This document shows positions 33,748-44,721 of a stretch of DNA of 64,000 bases, one piece after another (positions within the stretch are counted from its first letter, which is position 1; every line of letters starts with the position of its first letter). The position numbers were made by a program, and so were the translations under genes. The notes beneath the pieces were generated by a model, which did not search any database, was not told the origin of the DNA, and saw only the letters and a list, made by a program, of their open reading frames with translations. This stretch comes from Rhodocyclaceae bacterium (GTDB lineage Bacteria; Pseudomonadota; Gammaproteobacteria; Burkholderiales; Rhodocyclaceae): contig JAQTNA010000002.1 of NCBI GenBank assembly GCA_028714035.1, positions 1 to 64,000 on the forward strand, written 5' to 3'.

Positions 33748-35199
33748 TCAACCCGCCAGTTTCTTCCTGAGCAGATCGTTCACCTGCTGCGGGTTGGCCT
33801 TGCCCTTGGTCGCCTTCATGCACTGGCCCACCAGGGAATTGAAGGCCTTTTCCTTGCCGGAGCGGAATTCCTCCACCGACTTCTGGTTGGCGCAGAGCAC
33901 CTCGTCAATGATCTTCTCGATGGCGCCGGTGTCGGTGATCTGTTTCAGCCCCTGGGCCTCGATCACGGCGTCGGCGCTTTGGCCTTCGCCGTTCCACAGG
34001 GCCTCGAACACCTTCTTGCCGATGGCGTTGGAAATGGTGCTGTCGCCGATGCGCGCCACCAGGCCGGCCAATTGCGCCGCGCCGACCGGGGACTCGGCGA
34101 TGTCCTTGCCGTCCCGGTTCAGGCGCGCGGACAGGTCGCCCATGATCCAGTTGGCGCAGAGCTTGGCGTTGGCCTTGCCCGCGGCCGCCGCCGCGGCCTC
34201 GAAATAGCGGGCCATCTCCAGGGAAGAGGTGAGCGTGCTGGCGTCGTAGGCGGACAGGGCGTACTCCTCCTGGAAGCGGCTCCTCATGGCCTGGGGCAGT
34301 TCGGGCATGTCGCCCTTCACGGCCTCGATCCAGTCGGCGGAAATCACCAGCGGCAGCAAGTCCGGATCGGGGAAATAGCGGTAGTCGTGGGCGTCTTCCT
34401 TGGAACGCATGGAGCGAGTCTCCTTGCGATCCGGGTCGTAGAGGCGGGTTTCCTGCACCACCTTGCCGCCGTCCTCGATCAGTTCGATCTGGCGCCGCAC
34501 TTCATAGTTGATGGCCTCCTCCAGGAAGCGGAAGGAGTTGAGATTCTTGATCTCCGCCCGGGTGCCGAATTCCGCCTGCCCCTTGGGCCGCACGGACACG
34601 TTGGCGTCGCAGCGGAAACTACCCTCCTGCATGTTGCCGTCGCAGATATCAATCCAGCGCACCAGGCTGTGCAAGGCCTTGGCGTAGGCCACCGCCTCGG
34701 CGGCGGAACGCATCTCCGGCTCGGTGACGATTTCCAGGAGAGGCGTGCCGGCCCGGTTCAGGTCAATGCCGGACTTGCCATGAAAATCCTCGTGCAGGGA
34801 CTTGCCCGCGTCCTCCTCCAGGTGCGCGCGGGTGAGGTTCACCGTCTTCTCATAGGCTGCCTCCCCCTGGCCGACCTGGATGGTGACGCTGCCGCCCACC
34901 ACCACCGGCAGCTCAAACTGGCTGATCTGGTAGCCCTTGGGCAGGTCCGGGTAGAAATAATTCTTGCGCGCGAACACCGAGCGGGGCGCCACCGTGGCGC
35001 CTACCGCCAGGCCGAAGCGTATGGCCCGGGCCACCGCGCCCTTGTTCATGACCGGCAGCACGCCGGGCAGGGCGATATCCACCGCGCAGGCCTGCACGTT
35101 CGGCTCGGCGCCAAAGGCCGTGGCCGCACCGGAAAAGATTTTCGAGACGGTATTCAGTTGGGCGTGAGTCTCCAGCCCGATGACGACTTCCCATTGCAT
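33748..35199 (-). CDS. gatB: Asp-tRNA(Asn)/Glu-tRNA(Gln) amidotransferase subunit B
   Basis: 483 aa, full length. It starts [20 protein letters not shown], with conserved [40 protein letters not shown] and [20 protein letters not shown] in the kinase-like cradle domain, and a C-terminal YqeY-type tail. GatB activates mischarged Glu- or Asp-tRNA and passes it to GatA's ammonia. It should follow gatA directly, but a two-gene restriction system (35244-36680) separates them, so it may need its own or the insert's promoter. Confidence 0.98.
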   Translation of the reverse strand: MQWEVVIGLETHAQLNTVSKIFSGAATAFGAEPNVQACAVDIALPGVLPVMNKGAVARAIRFGLAVGATVAPRSVFARKNYFYPDLPKGYQISQFELPVVVGGSVTIQVGQGEAAYEKTVNLTRAHLEEDAGKSLHEDFHGKSGIDLNRAGTPLLEIVTEPEMRSAAEAVAYAKALHSLVRWIDICDGNMQEGSFRCDANVSVRPKGQAEFGTRAEIKNLNSFRFLEEAINYEVRRQIELIEDGGKVVQETRLYDPDRKETRSMRSKEDAHDYRYFPDPDLLPLVISADWIEAVKGDMPELPQAMRSRFQEEYALSAYDASTLTSSLEMARYFEAAAAAAGKANAKLCANWIMGDLSARLNRDGKDIAESPVGAAQLAGLVARIGDSTISNAIGKKVFEALWNGEGQSADAVIEAQGLKQITDTGAIEKIIDEVLCANQKSVEEFRSGKEKAFNSLVGQCMKATKGKANPQQVNDLLRKKLAG

Positions 35200-35243
35200 G
35201 TTCTAGTTCCTGTGAGGGGTGAGGAGTAAGGAGTAAGCGGTGA

Positions 35244-35930
35244 CTACACTACCTCGCCGTATCCCTTGGGACTCTGCAAGAGTCTCAGTTGTTCATCTTC
35301 GTGGCCATTGCGCTTGGCTACGCCATGGAAGGAATTTACTTCCACGTCTTCGTTGCCCCATTGATCCCAACCCGGCCGCCGGAATCTTGCGAAAAGTTCA
35401 AGGTATGGGCCGGGAGAACAGGACTCCACCAAGTCGTAGAATTCGTCGGGCTTTCTCGAATGTTCTCTCTTTCGGGTGGATAGCAAATTGACCTGGGTTC
35501 TGCCCGGCTGGAGAGTCCGCATACTGCCCCTGACACCAAACAAGATCAGTTCGGTGACGTTGCGGAAATAAAAGCCGACGCCCCGTCCATCGGGACCGCC
35601 ATCCTTACGCACCTTGTACCAGACCAAGTTGGATTTATAGGTAAATCCCCAGGCCTCCATGACCTTCAAACCTTCCTGCAAAAGGGCGTTGGGAACCCAG
35701 AGATAGAGGTGCGACTTTGCCGCGGCCAGCTTTGGAACCGGCAATTCAATGATTTCCTTGAGTTCCATGGTCGGGTAGCGCAGCAAGCGTTTGTGTTCCG
35801 GTGCCATCTTCCCGGTCCGGTTCTGAAACTGCCACGGTGGATCGGCAAGGATAGTGGAGTAGGGGCCACAGGCCTTGGCAACCAAGTCCTCGGCGGGATT
35901 TGGCAGGGCGATGTTTATGATTTTTCCCAA
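35244..35930 (-). CDS. MT-A70-family adenine-N6 DNA methyltransferase of a type II system
   Basis: 228 aa. The catalytic motif DPPW is at about residue 30 (YSTILADPPWQFQNRTGKMA). SHLYLWVPNALLQEGLKVME and GFTYKSNLVWYKV are typical MT-A70 strands, and the late PYLELFARFRRPGWDQWGNE closes the SAM pocket. MT-A70 enzymes methylate the N6 of adenine. The restriction gene ends 18 nt upstream on the same strand, so this is most likely its protective methylase. It lies between gatA and gatB. Confidence 0.85.
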   Translation of the reverse strand: MGKIINIALPNPAEDLVAKACGPYSTILADPPWQFQNRTGKMAPEHKRLLRYPTMELKEIIELPVPKLAAAKSHLYLWVPNALLQEGLKVMEAWGFTYKSNLVWYKVRKDGGPDGRGVGFYFRNVTELILFGVRGSMRTLQPGRTQVNLLSTRKREHSRKPDEFYDLVESCSPGPYLELFARFRRPGWDQWGNEDVEVNSFHGVAKRNGHEDEQLRLLQSPKGYGEVV

Positions 35931-35948
35931 GATGGGCTCCCCTCAATA

Positions 35949-36680
35949 TCAGACGACAACAACACTGCTCGGGATGCCGATCAGTAGCAAAGGGCAAGGA
36001 TTCCCGACGCCCCGATGTACTCGATCCTCAAGCTTGCGCCAGTGGGTGGTGGCTTCGCCGAACTTGTCGGAAACGAAGGCGTGAGCCCATCCGTCTTCGA
36101 ATGAGCCCTTGGCCTTGGTTGCGCGCTCGATCAAGTCTTTCTGGCGAGCGGTCGGCGTGTAGTACCGGGACAATTGTTCGATACTGGCGACTCCATTCTT
36201 ACGCGCAAACGCAGCAATGAGGGAACGCATTTCATCATGAAGGGTCACGCCGCGAGTAATGATCGCGCCGACCGATATGGCCCCTTCCGCGTGAAGCCGT
36301 TTGTAGTTTTCCAAGTCCCGATCAAAGAAGGGATCCTTGTTGTTCCACTCTATTTCGAGGGCGAAGGTAAAATCTCCGAAGCTTTTTACATGGTCAATTT
36401 CATGGGAAATGGACTCCTTCTCCACTCCATCCACGATCTTCTTGATCTCGAAATTGTGCTTCTTCCAGCCATACGTGTCCGTCAAACCACGGCGAAGCCT
36501 CTGGGTCAGTTCGCCCTCGCCGCCTCCGCCATAGACCAGTTCCTCCACCGGAATCTGAATGTCCATCAGGACGGCCTCGATTTCCGCGAAGGCGGTACTC
36601 ATGTCGTGCCTTAAAATGGCCTCGGCATGATGCAGGGCCAGAACGTCAAAACCCTTTTCTCTGATTTTTTCGAACATCAT
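35949..36680 (-). CDS. Type II restriction endonuclease, BglII/BstYI-like
   Basis: 243 aa. It begins MMFEKIREKGFDVLALHHAE. The middle sequence HEIDHVKSFGDFTFALEIEW followed by NNKDPFFDRDL fits the BglII/BstYI nuclease core with its acidic metal ligands, and RDLENYKRLHAEGAISVGAI follows. Related enzymes cut AGATCT or RGATCY; the site here cannot be deduced. It is paired with the MT-A70 methylase downstream. The endonuclease is encoded first, and the pair is inserted between gatA and gatB. Confidence 0.8.
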   Translation of the reverse strand: MMFEKIREKGFDVLALHHAEAILRHDMSTAFAEIEAVLMDIQIPVEELVYGGGGEGELTQRLRRGLTDTYGWKKHNFEIKKIVDGVEKESISHEIDHVKSFGDFTFALEIEWNNKDPFFDRDLENYKRLHAEGAISVGAIITRGVTLHDEMRSLIAAFARKNGVASIEQLSRYYTPTARQKDLIERATKAKGSFEDGWAHAFVSDKFGEATTHWRKLEDRVHRGVGNPCPLLLIGIPSSVVVV

Positions 36681-36720
36681 GGCCTGAACCTATAGATATT
36701 GAGCGGACGGACGCGACGTA

Positions 36721-38172
36721 TTACACCGCCGGCATGCGCAGGTGCCAATCGGTGACTTGCTGATACTGGTGGGCCACGTTGAGCATCCTCGCCTCGTCGA
36801 AATAGTTGCCGATGAGCTGCAATCCCACGGGCATGTTTCCCGCGCCGAAGCCGCAGGGCAGGGACATGCCGGGCAGGCCAGCCAGGTTGGTGGAGATGGT
36901 GTAGATGTCGGACAGGTACATCTGCACCGGGTCGGCGCTCTTGGCGCCGAAGGCGAAGGCGACCGACGGGCTGGTGGGGCTCATGATCACGTCGCAGACC
37001 TGGAAGGCCGCCTCGAAGTCCTGGGCGATGAGACGCCTGAGGCGCTGGGCTTGCAGGTAGTAGGCGTCATAGTAGCCGTGGGACAGGACGTAGGCACCGA
37101 TAAGGATGCGCCGCTTCACCTCGGAGCCGAAGCCCTGGGCACGGCTCTTCTGGTACATGTCCTTCAGGTCGCCGTATTCCGGCGCCCGGTAGCCGTAGCG
37201 CACGCCATCGAAGCGGGACAGGTTGCTTGACGCCTCCGCCGGCGCCAGCACGTAGTAGGCGGGCACGGACAGGCGGGAATTGGGCAGGGACACTTCCACC
37301 GTGACGGCGCCAAGTTTCCGGTATTGCGCGAGGGCCTCTTCCACGGCGGCGCGCACGTCTGCGTCCATGCCTTCACCGAAGAACTCCTTCGGCAGCCCGA
37401 TCTTCAGGCCCGCCAGGGGCGCGTCCAGACTCCGACTGTAGTCCTCCGCCGGGCGCTCCAGGCTGGTGGAGTCCCGGGCATCGAAACCGGCCATGGCGGA
37501 CAACAACAGGGCGCAGTCTTCGGCCGACTTGGCCATGGGTCCGCCCTGATCCAGGGAGGAGGCGAAGGCGATCATGCCGTAGCGGGAAACCACGCCGTAG
37601 GTGGGTTTCAGGCCCGTGAGCCCGCACAGGGCCGCGGGCTGGCGGATGGAGCCGCCGGTATCGGTGCCGGTGGCGGCCGGCGCCATGCGGGCGGCAATGC
37701 AGGCGGCGGCGCCGCCGCTCGATCCGCCGGGCACCCGGCCGATATCCCAGGGATTCTTCACCGGACCGTAGTAGCTGGTCTCGTTGCTCGAACCCATGGC
37801 GAACTCGTCCATGTTGGTCTTGCCCAGGGTCACCGTGCCCGCCGCCTTGAAGCGGGCGATGACATGGGCGTCATAGGGGCTGACGAAGTTCGAGAGCATC
37901 TTCGAGCCGCAGGTGGTGAGCCAGCCCTCGGCGCAGAAGATGTCCTTGTGCGCCACCGGAATGCCGGTGAGCGGCCCCGCGTTGCCGGCGGCGATGCGCG
38001 CGTCCGCCACCCGGGCCTCGCCCAGGGATTTTTCCCTATCCACGGTAATGAAGGCGTTGATCGCCGGGTTCAGGGCCTCGATGCGGTCGAGGAAGAGGCC
38101 GGTCAATTCAACCGAGGAGATTTTTTTCACCGCCAGCGCGGCGGAGAGTTGCTTGAGAGATGAGTTCAGCAT
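36721..38172 (-). CDS. gatA: Asp-tRNA(Asn)/Glu-tRNA(Gln) amidotransferase subunit A
   Basis: 483 aa from ATG 38170-38172, one nucleotide after the gatC stop; a TTG nine bases upstream is less likely. The amidase triad is visible: Lys in [10 protein letters not shown], the cis-Ser and Ser in [20 protein letters not shown] and [15 protein letters not shown]. GatA releases ammonia from glutamine or asparagine for GatB. The gene is coupled to gatC, but gatB lies 1.5 kb away behind a restriction system. Confidence 0.98.
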   Translation of the reverse strand: MLNSSLKQLSAALAVKKISSVELTGLFLDRIEALNPAINAFITVDREKSLGEARVADARIAAGNAGPLTGIPVAHKDIFCAEGWLTTCGSKMLSNFVSPYDAHVIARFKAAGTVTLGKTNMDEFAMGSSNETSYYGPVKNPWDIGRVPGGSSGGAAACIAARMAPAATGTDTGGSIRQPAALCGLTGLKPTYGVVSRYGMIAFASSLDQGGPMAKSAEDCALLLSAMAGFDARDSTSLERPAEDYSRSLDAPLAGLKIGLPKEFFGEGMDADVRAAVEEALAQYRKLGAVTVEVSLPNSRLSVPAYYVLAPAEASSNLSRFDGVRYGYRAPEYGDLKDMYQKSRAQGFGSEVKRRILIGAYVLSHGYYDAYYLQAQRLRRLIAQDFEAAFQVCDVIMSPTSPSVAFAFGAKSADPVQMYLSDIYTISTNLAGLPGMSLPCGFGAGNMPVGLQLIGNYFDEARMLNVAHQYQQVTDWHLRMPAV

Positions 38173-38173
38173 T

Positions 38174-38461
38174 TTATTCAATGACCTTGGGCACCAGATA
38201 GAGCCCGGCTTCGACTTCAGGCGCCACGGCCTGGAAGGCCGCGCGACGGTTCTCTTCGGTCGCTGCGTCTTCCCGCAGGCGCAGCGCCAGATCCTGGGCG
38301 TGGGACATGGGCTCCACCCCCTTCGTATCTACCGCCTGCATCTCTTCGATCAGTTCGAAGATATGGTTGAGCTGGCCGCGGGTAGCCTCCGCTTCAAGGG
38401 GGGAAATCTCGATGCGCGCCAGGAGGGCGATGCGCTGCACCTGTTCCAGGGAAAGGGACAT
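38174..38461 (-). CDS. gatC: Asp-tRNA(Asn)/Glu-tRNA(Gln) amidotransferase subunit C
   Basis: 95 aa, starting [20 protein letters not shown] with the conserved [20 protein letters not shown] and [15 protein letters not shown]. GatC is the strap that holds GatA and GatB together. First gene of gatCAB, divergent from mreB; the 229-nt gap between them (38462-38690) must hold both promoters, but I see no convincing consensus boxes. Confidence 0.97.
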   Translation of the reverse strand: MSLSLEQVQRIALLARIEISPLEAEATRGQLNHIFELIEEMQAVDTKGVEPMSHAQDLALRLREDAATEENRRAAFQAVAPEVEAGLYLVPKVIE

Positions 38462-38666
38462 GGGGGAGTTCCGAAAGTTTATCCAACAAAGTGTTATCCT
38501 GAATCCCTCGTGGCGCTCGCAGCCTGCGTGCCGCGCCCAAAGCAGTTTTCAGGATTTATAGGGTATCATAACGCCCCAATTTTCCACATGCTGCCGCCGT
38601 CCCGAAGGGATCCGGCAGGTCGCCTTCCCCTGGCGCTTTCCACGGCGTTTTTGAAGGCGCTTTTGA

Positions 38667-39734
<1,068 letters not shown>

Positions 39735-39738
39735 GCAC

Positions 39739-39847
39739 CAGAGGCTAGGGGCTAGCAAACTAGAGGGGCTAGGGAAGATATCCGCGCGCTTCGCGCGCGC
39801 TAACCAAACCCTAGTCTCTCTGACTTCCTAGCCTCCAGCCCCTAGCC
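39739..39847. repeat. Stuttered inverted element, GGGGCTAG type (mreB-mreC gap)
   Basis: The left arm repeats GAGGCTAGGGGCTAG and GAGGGGCTAGGG. The centre is a CGCGCGC-TT-GCGCGCG hairpin. The right arm is the inverse CCTAGCCTCCAGCCCCTAGC. It fills the gap between the mreB stop and the mreC start. The element at 41470-41568 uses the same words. Confidence 0.75.
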
Positions 39848-39853
39848 AGACCG

Positions 39854-40762
39854 ATGTCCTCCTCCAGCCACCAGACGCCTCCCTTTTTCAAGCGGGGGCC
39901 GGCACCATTGGTACGGCTGGTGTTCTTCGTCGCCCTGTCCCTGTCCCTGCTGTTCGTGGACCTGCGCTTCCGCTACCTGGAAGTGCTGCGCCAGGCCATC
40001 GCCGTCATGACCTATCCCTTGCAGCGCATGGCCTATGGGCCGGTCGCCGCGGCCAGCAGCCTGGGGGACTACTTCACCAGCATCGGGACGTTGCGCGGGG
40101 AAAACACCCGGCTTCAGCGCCGCGAGATAGAGGCGACCACCGTCAGCTTGCGCCAGGAGCAACTGGACCGGGAAAACCAGCAACTGCGCCTGCTGCTCGA
40201 CATGAAGCAGCGCCAGCCGGTGAAGGGGGTGGTGGCCGAGATCCAGTACAACGTGCGCGATCCCTTCAGCCACAAGGTCATCATCAACAAGGGCAGCCAG
40301 CAGGACATCCTCCTCGGCGAGGCGGTCGTGGATGAGCAAGGGGTGATCGGCCAGGTGACACGGGTCTATCCCTTCCAGTCGGAAGTCACCCTCATCAGCA
40401 ACAAGGATCAGGGCGTGCCGGTGCGTATCGTCAGGAATGGCCTGCGCTCCGTGGTCTTCGGCAGCGGCGACGGGCAACTGGAACTGCGCTTCATGGCCAC
40501 CAACGCCGACGTGAAGGAAGGGGACATACTGGAGACCTCCGGCCTGGACGGCATCTATGTGCCGGGCCTGCCCGTGGCCAAGGTCAGCTCCGTGCGCCGG
40601 GACGTCGCCTACTCCTTCGCCCGCATCTTGTGCACGCCCCTGGGCGGGGTGGATAGAAACGATCTGGTCCTGGTGCTGAGTCCCCGCGAACAGTTGCCGC
40701 CCCCGGCCGTGGATGCGGAAAAGGTAGACAAGCCGGGCAAGGGCAGGAGGGCAAGAAAATGA
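39854..40762 (+). CDS. mreC: Rod-shape-determining protein MreC
   Basis: 302 aa. One N-terminal membrane segment (VRLVFFVALSLSLLFVDL) is followed by a coiled coil (LRGENTRLQRREIEATTVSL, continuing to about residue 115), then the double beta-barrel domain with NVRDPFSHKVIINKGS, DEQGVIGQVTRVYPFQSEV and ILETSGLDGIYVPGLPVAKV. The C-terminus is Lys/Arg-rich. MreC forms the periplasmic scaffold that activates PBP2-RodA. Confidence 0.96.
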   Translation: MSSSSHQTPPFFKRGPAPLVRLVFFVALSLSLLFVDLRFRYLEVLRQAIAVMTYPLQRMAYGPVAAASSLGDYFTSIGTLRGENTRLQRREIEATTVSLRQEQLDRENQQLRLLLDMKQRQPVKGVVAEIQYNVRDPFSHKVIINKGSQQDILLGEAVVDEQGVIGQVTRVYPFQSEVTLISNKDQGVPVRIVRNGLRSVVFGSGDGQLELRFMATNADVKEGDILETSGLDGIYVPGLPVAKVSSVRRDVAYSFARILCTPLGGVDRNDLVLVLSPREQLPPPAVDAEKVDKPGKGRRARK

Positions 40763-40770
40763 CCTGTTTG

Positions 40771-40915
40771 AACCGCAGAGGCGCAGAGGCGCGGAGGAAT
40801 GTTTTGCCGGTAAGCGGTAAGCGGATAGCGTCTCCCACCGATGCTTCTGATTCCCGCTCACGGCTGACCGCTTACTGTCTCATCGGGTTTTCTCTGCGCC
40901 TCTGCGCCTCTGCGC
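40771..40915. repeat. Stuttered inverted element, GCAGAGGCGCAGAG type (mreC-mreD gap)
   Basis: The left arm AACCGCAGAGGCGCAGAGGC and the right arm CTCTGCGCCTCTGCGCCTCT are reverse complements. Inside is a second pair, GGTAAGCGGTAAGCGG against CCGCTTACTG. Shorter AACCGCAGAGGCGC copies are at 33602 and 56171. It occupies most of the 182-nt gap. Confidence 0.75.
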
Positions 40916-40944
40916 TTAGTGCTGCTTCCCGGATTTGAGCGAAC

Positions 40945-41466
40945 ATGCAACCGACCCATACTTCAAGCCGCATCCTGCTGCCGGTCAAGCCCTGGTTCAT
41001 CGTCGTCAGCCTGCTGTTCTCCCTGACCATCAACCTCGCCCCCCTGGGCAAGGTTCCGGGCGTGCCGGACTGGGTTGCCCTGGCCATCGTCTTCTGGTGC
41101 GTGCGCGAACCGCACCGGGTGGGCATGGCCTCCGCCTTCCTGCTGGGTCTGGTGACGGACGTGGCCAACGCCAGCCTCATGGGCGAACACGCCCTCGCCT
41201 ATGTCCTGGCCGCCTACGGCGCCTCGACCCTCTCCCGGCGCATCCTGTGGTTTCCCTTCCTGCAGCAGTCCATGCACCTCTTCCCCCTGTTCCTGGGCAT
41301 GCATGTCACCATCGTGCTGGTGCGCCTCGTGGCCGGCGCCGGCTTTCCGGGGTGGGCCTATTTCCTGTCCAGCCTGAGCGAAGTGCTGCTCTGGCCGCCC
41401 ATCACCTACCTCCTCCTCCTGCCCCAATACCAGCCGGTGGACAAGGACAAGAACAGGCCGATTTGA
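40945..41466 (+). CDS. mreD: Rod-shape-determining protein MreD
   Basis: 173 aa with about five membrane segments (WFIVVSLLFSLTINLAPLG, WVALAIVFWCV, SAFLLGLVTDVA, ALAYVLAAYGASTLSR, FPLFLGMHVTIVLVRLVAG). The conserved GLVTDVANASLMGEHALAY is the MreD signature. It is a membrane partner of MreC. The end of the protein is charged and cytoplasmic. Confidence 0.93.
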   Translation: MQPTHTSSRILLPVKPWFIVVSLLFSLTINLAPLGKVPGVPDWVALAIVFWCVREPHRVGMASAFLLGLVTDVANASLMGEHALAYVLAAYGASTLSRRILWFPFLQQSMHLFPLFLGMHVTIVLVRLVAGAGFPGWAYFLSSLSEVLLWPPITYLLLLPQYQPVDKDKNRPI

Positions 41467-41469
41467 AGA

Positions 41470-41568
41470 CGAGGGGCTAGAGGCTAGCAAGAGTGAGGGG
41501 CTAGTCAAAGTTTGCGCGCGCGAAGCGCGCGGATAATAACCCCCAGCCCCCAGCCCCTAGCCCCTGAC
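41470..41568. repeat. Stuttered inverted element, GGGGCTAG type (mreD-mrdA gap)
   Basis: Left arm GAGGGGCTAGAGGCTAGC then GAGGGGCTAG, centre GCGCGCGCGAAGCGCGCG, right arm CCCCCAGCCCCTAGCCCCT. It has the same three-part plan as 39739-39847, two genes apart, and ends 2 bp before the mrdA start, leaving little room for a ribosome-binding site. Confidence 0.75.
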
Positions 41569-41570
41569 CA

Positions 41571-43478
41571 ATGCACTTCCACCAACCCGAAGATCAGATA
41601 TTCCGCTTCCGACGCCGCCTGGCCGTGGCGGTCGGCTTCGTGGTCGTCTGCTTCTCCGTGCTCTTCGCCCGCTTCTTCTGGCTACAGGTGGTGCAGCAGA
41701 GCTATTACCAGACCCGGGCCGAGGAAAACCGCATCGCCCTCCTGCCCATCGTCCCCAACCGCGGACTGATCGTGGACCGGAACGGCGAGGTGCTGTCGAA
41801 CAACTACTCCGCCTACACCCTGGAGATCACGCCGAGCAAGGTGCCGAACCTGGAAGCCACCATTGACGAACTGGCCAAGGAGGTGAGCATCGAGGCGAAG
41901 GACCGGAAGCGCTTCAAGCGCCTCATGGAAGAGAACAAGAACTTCGATTCCCTGGCCATCCGGAACCGCCTCTCGGACGAGGAAGTGGCCCGCTTCATCG
42001 CCCGGCGCTACCGGTTCCCAGGCGTGGAAATCAAGGCGCGCCTGTTCCGGAACTACCCCCAGGGCGCCCTGGCCTCCCACCTCGTCGGCTACATCAGCCG
42101 CATCAACGACCGCGACCAGGAGAAGATCGAGGACGACGACCAGGAAGACAACTACGAAGGCACGGAATACTTCGGCAAGACCGGGCTGGAGCAGAAATAC
42201 GAATACGCGCTGCACGGCGAGACCGGATTCGAACAGGTGGAGGTGGATTCGGGCGGCCGGGCGGTGCGGGCACTGTCCCGCATTCCGCCGGTGCCCGGCG
42301 CCAACCTGCACCTGACGGTGGACCTGAAACTCCAGGAGATCGCGGAGAAGGCCTTCGGCGACAACAAGGGGGCCCTGGTGGCCATCGAGCCGTCCACCGG
42401 CGGCATCCTGGCCCTGGTATCCATGCCCGGCTTCGATCCCAGCCTGTTCGTGGATGGCATTGACCCCCAGAACTGGCGCGACCTGAACGAATCGCCGGAC
42501 CGGCCCATGGTGAACCGGGCCATCAACGGCGCCTACCCCCCCGGTTCCACCTTCAAGCCGTACATGGCACTCGCCGCCCTGGAACTGGGCAAGCGCAGTC
42601 CGAGCCAGACCATCTCCGACCCGGGCTTCTTCGATTTCGGCGGCCACAAGTTCCGGGACGACAAGCCCGGCGGCCACGGCACGGTGGACATGTACAAGTC
42701 CATCGTCGTCTCCTGCGACACCTATTACTACCGTCTGGCCAACGACCTGGGCATCGAAAACATCGCCGGCTTCATGGCGCCCTTCGGCTTCGGCAGCCCC
42801 ACCGGGGTGGACATCGAGGGCGAAGGCCGGGGCATCCTGCCCTCCGCCGAGTGGAAGATGAAGCGTTTCAAGCAGAAATGGTATCCGGGCGAGACGGTGA
42901 GCATAGGCATCGGCCAGGGCTACAACGCCTACACCCCCATCCAGATCGCCCAGGCGGTGGCGACCCTGGCCAACAACGGCGTCATGTTCCGGCCGCATAT
43001 CGTCAATTACATCGAGAACAGCAAGACCGGCGCCCGCACCTACATGGAACCCAAGCCCGTGCGCACCATCGCGCTGAAGCCGGAGAACCTGGAGTTCATC
43101 AAGCACGCCATGGAGGGCGTGAACCAGGAGGGCGGCACCGGCGGCCAGGTATTCAAGGGGGCCGGCTACACCTCCGCCGGCAAGACCGGCACCGCCCAGG
43201 TCATCGGCATCAAGGCGAACGAGAAATACTCCGCCGCCCACACCGCCAAGGAACACCGGGACCACGGCCTGTTCATCGCCTTCGCCCCGGTGGACAAGCC
43301 GCGTATCGCCGTGGCGGCCCTGGTGGAGAACGGCGGCTTCGGCGCCCAGTCCGCCGCGCCCATCGTGCGCCAGGTTCTCGATTACTACCTTCTGGGCAAG
43401 GTGCCCGGTGCCCCTGCCGTCCTGCCCGCGAAGCCCGCCGCCCCGGCTCCCGGCGACGACGACCAGGAGAGCGATTGA
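41571..43478 (+). CDS. mrdA: Penicillin-binding protein 2 (elongation transpeptidase)
   Basis: 635 aa. A short cytoplasmic head, one membrane anchor (about 16-40), the pedestal domain with NRGLIVDRNGEVLSNNYSAY, then the transpeptidase. Catalytic S326 lies in PPGSTFKPY (SxxK), SCD in VVSCDTYYYRLANDLGIENI replaces SxN, and KTGT is in SAGKTGTAQVIG. It cross-links lateral-wall peptidoglycan together with RodA. The upstream gap is filled by a repeat element, so translation may rely on a weak ribosome-binding site. Confidence 0.97.
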   Translation: MHFHQPEDQIFRFRRRLAVAVGFVVVCFSVLFARFFWLQVVQQSYYQTRAEENRIALLPIVPNRGLIVDRNGEVLSNNYSAYTLEITPSKVPNLEATIDELAKEVSIEAKDRKRFKRLMEENKNFDSLAIRNRLSDEEVARFIARRYRFPGVEIKARLFRNYPQGALASHLVGYISRINDRDQEKIEDDDQEDNYEGTEYFGKTGLEQKYEYALHGETGFEQVEVDSGGRAVRALSRIPPVPGANLHLTVDLKLQEIAEKAFGDNKGALVAIEPSTGGILALVSMPGFDPSLFVDGIDPQNWRDLNESPDRPMVNRAINGAYPPGSTFKPYMALAALELGKRSPSQTISDPGFFDFGGHKFRDDKPGGHGTVDMYKSIVVSCDTYYYRLANDLGIENIAGFMAPFGFGSPTGVDIEGEGRGILPSAEWKMKRFKQKWYPGETVSIGIGQGYNAYTPIQIAQAVATLANNGVMFRPHIVNYIENSKTGARTYMEPKPVRTIALKPENLEFIKHAMEGVNQEGGTGGQVFKGAGYTSAGKTGTAQVIGIKANEKYSAAHTAKEHRDHGLFIAFAPVDKPRIAVAALVENGGFGAQSAAPIVRQVLDYYLLGKVPGAPAVLPAKPAAPAPGDDDQESD

Positions 43479-43493
43479 CATGAGGTCTTCAGG

Positions 43494-44579
43494 ATGATCC
43501 GCCGCATCTGGCTGCGCTTTACCGACGGACTGGACGGTCCGCTCATGGCCATCCTGGGCATGCTCATGGCCTGCGGCCTGGCCGCCGTCTATAGCGCCAG
43601 CACCGAGCATTTTTTCTCCCAGCTGGCAAACCTGACGGTGGCCTTCACCATCATGTGGCTCATGGCCCAGGTGCCGCCCCAGAAGCTACAGAACTATGCC
43701 CTGCCGGTCTATCTGCTGGGCCTGGCCCTCCTGCTGGCGGTGGCCCTGTTCGGAGATGTCTCGAAGGGCGCCCGGCGCTGGCTGCACGTCGGCCCGACAC
43801 GCATCCAGCCCTCCGAGATGATGAAGATCGCCATGCCGCTCATGCTCGCCTGGTATTTCGCGCAACGGGAAACTGCCATCCGGTACCGGGACTTCCTGGT
43901 GGCCGCCGTTCTGCTCCTGGTGCCCGTGGCCCTCATCGCCAAGCAGCCCGATCTGGGCACGGCCATCCTGGTGGTGGCGGCGGGCTTCTACGTCATTTTC
44001 CTGGCGGGCCTGCCCTGGAAAGTCATGGCCGTCCTGGCGGCCGGCGCGGGCGCCGCCGCCCCCTTCGCCTGGAACATGATGCACGGTTACCAGAAGCGGC
44101 GCATCCTGACCCTGCTCGACCCCACCTCCGACCCCCTGGGCGCCGGCTATCACATCATCCAGTCCACCATCGCCGTCGGCTCAGGCGGCTTCCTGGGCAA
44201 GGGCTGGCTGCACGGCACCCAGACCCACCTGGAATTCATCCCGGAGCGGCACACGGACTTCATCTTCGCCGTGTTCTCCGAGGAATTCGGCCTCATCGGC
44301 AACACTCTCCTGCTCGTGCTGTACACCGCCCTCATCGCCCGCGGCCTGATGATCGCCAGCAAGGCCGCCACCTTCTTCGGCCGCATGCTGGCGGGCGCCG
44401 TCACCCTGATCTTCTTCACCTACGCCTTCGTGAACATGGGCATGGTGACCGGCATCCTGCCCGTGGTGGGCGTGCCCCTGCCCTTCATCAGCTACGGCGG
44501 CACCGCGCTCGTCACGCTCTTCCTGGGCGTCGGCATCCTGATGAGCATCCATCGGAACCGGATGCTGGTGCAGAAATAG
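43494..44579 (+). CDS. rodA: SEDS peptidoglycan glycosyltransferase RodA
   Basis: 361 aa with about ten membrane segments. Family motifs are GARRWLHVGPTRIQPSEMMK, AKQPDLGTAILVVAAGF, LDPTSDPLGAGYHIIQS, IPERHTDFIFAVFSEEFGLI and LPFISYGGTALVTLFLGVGI. RodA polymerises lipid II, coupled to PBP2 encoded 15 nt upstream. Last gene of the mre operon. Confidence 0.97.
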   Translation: MIRRIWLRFTDGLDGPLMAILGMLMACGLAAVYSASTEHFFSQLANLTVAFTIMWLMAQVPPQKLQNYALPVYLLGLALLLAVALFGDVSKGARRWLHVGPTRIQPSEMMKIAMPLMLAWYFAQRETAIRYRDFLVAAVLLLVPVALIAKQPDLGTAILVVAAGFYVIFLAGLPWKVMAVLAAGAGAAAPFAWNMMHGYQKRRILTLLDPTSDPLGAGYHIIQSTIAVGSGGFLGKGWLHGTQTHLEFIPERHTDFIFAVFSEEFGLIGNTLLLVLYTALIARGLMIASKAATFFGRMLAGAVTLIFFTYAFVNMGMVTGILPVVGVPLPFISYGGTALVTLFLGVGILMSIHRNRMLVQK

Positions 44580-44721
44580 GCGTGAGCTTGTTCGCACCAG
44601 ACAGGACAGGGGATGGGCCGGAGGTACGGCATCGGCGAAGTGTCGGATATTTTTACACAGCCCGACAGGAAACCACGCCATTTTCCGGTCAAGCCATTAA
44701 CAATCATCAACTTCAGGAGCC

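Noticed and set aside
33748..35199. GatB as the stand-alone YqeY-type protein.
   Set aside because: The full cradle domain with [13 protein letters not shown] is present; only its tail resembles YqeY.
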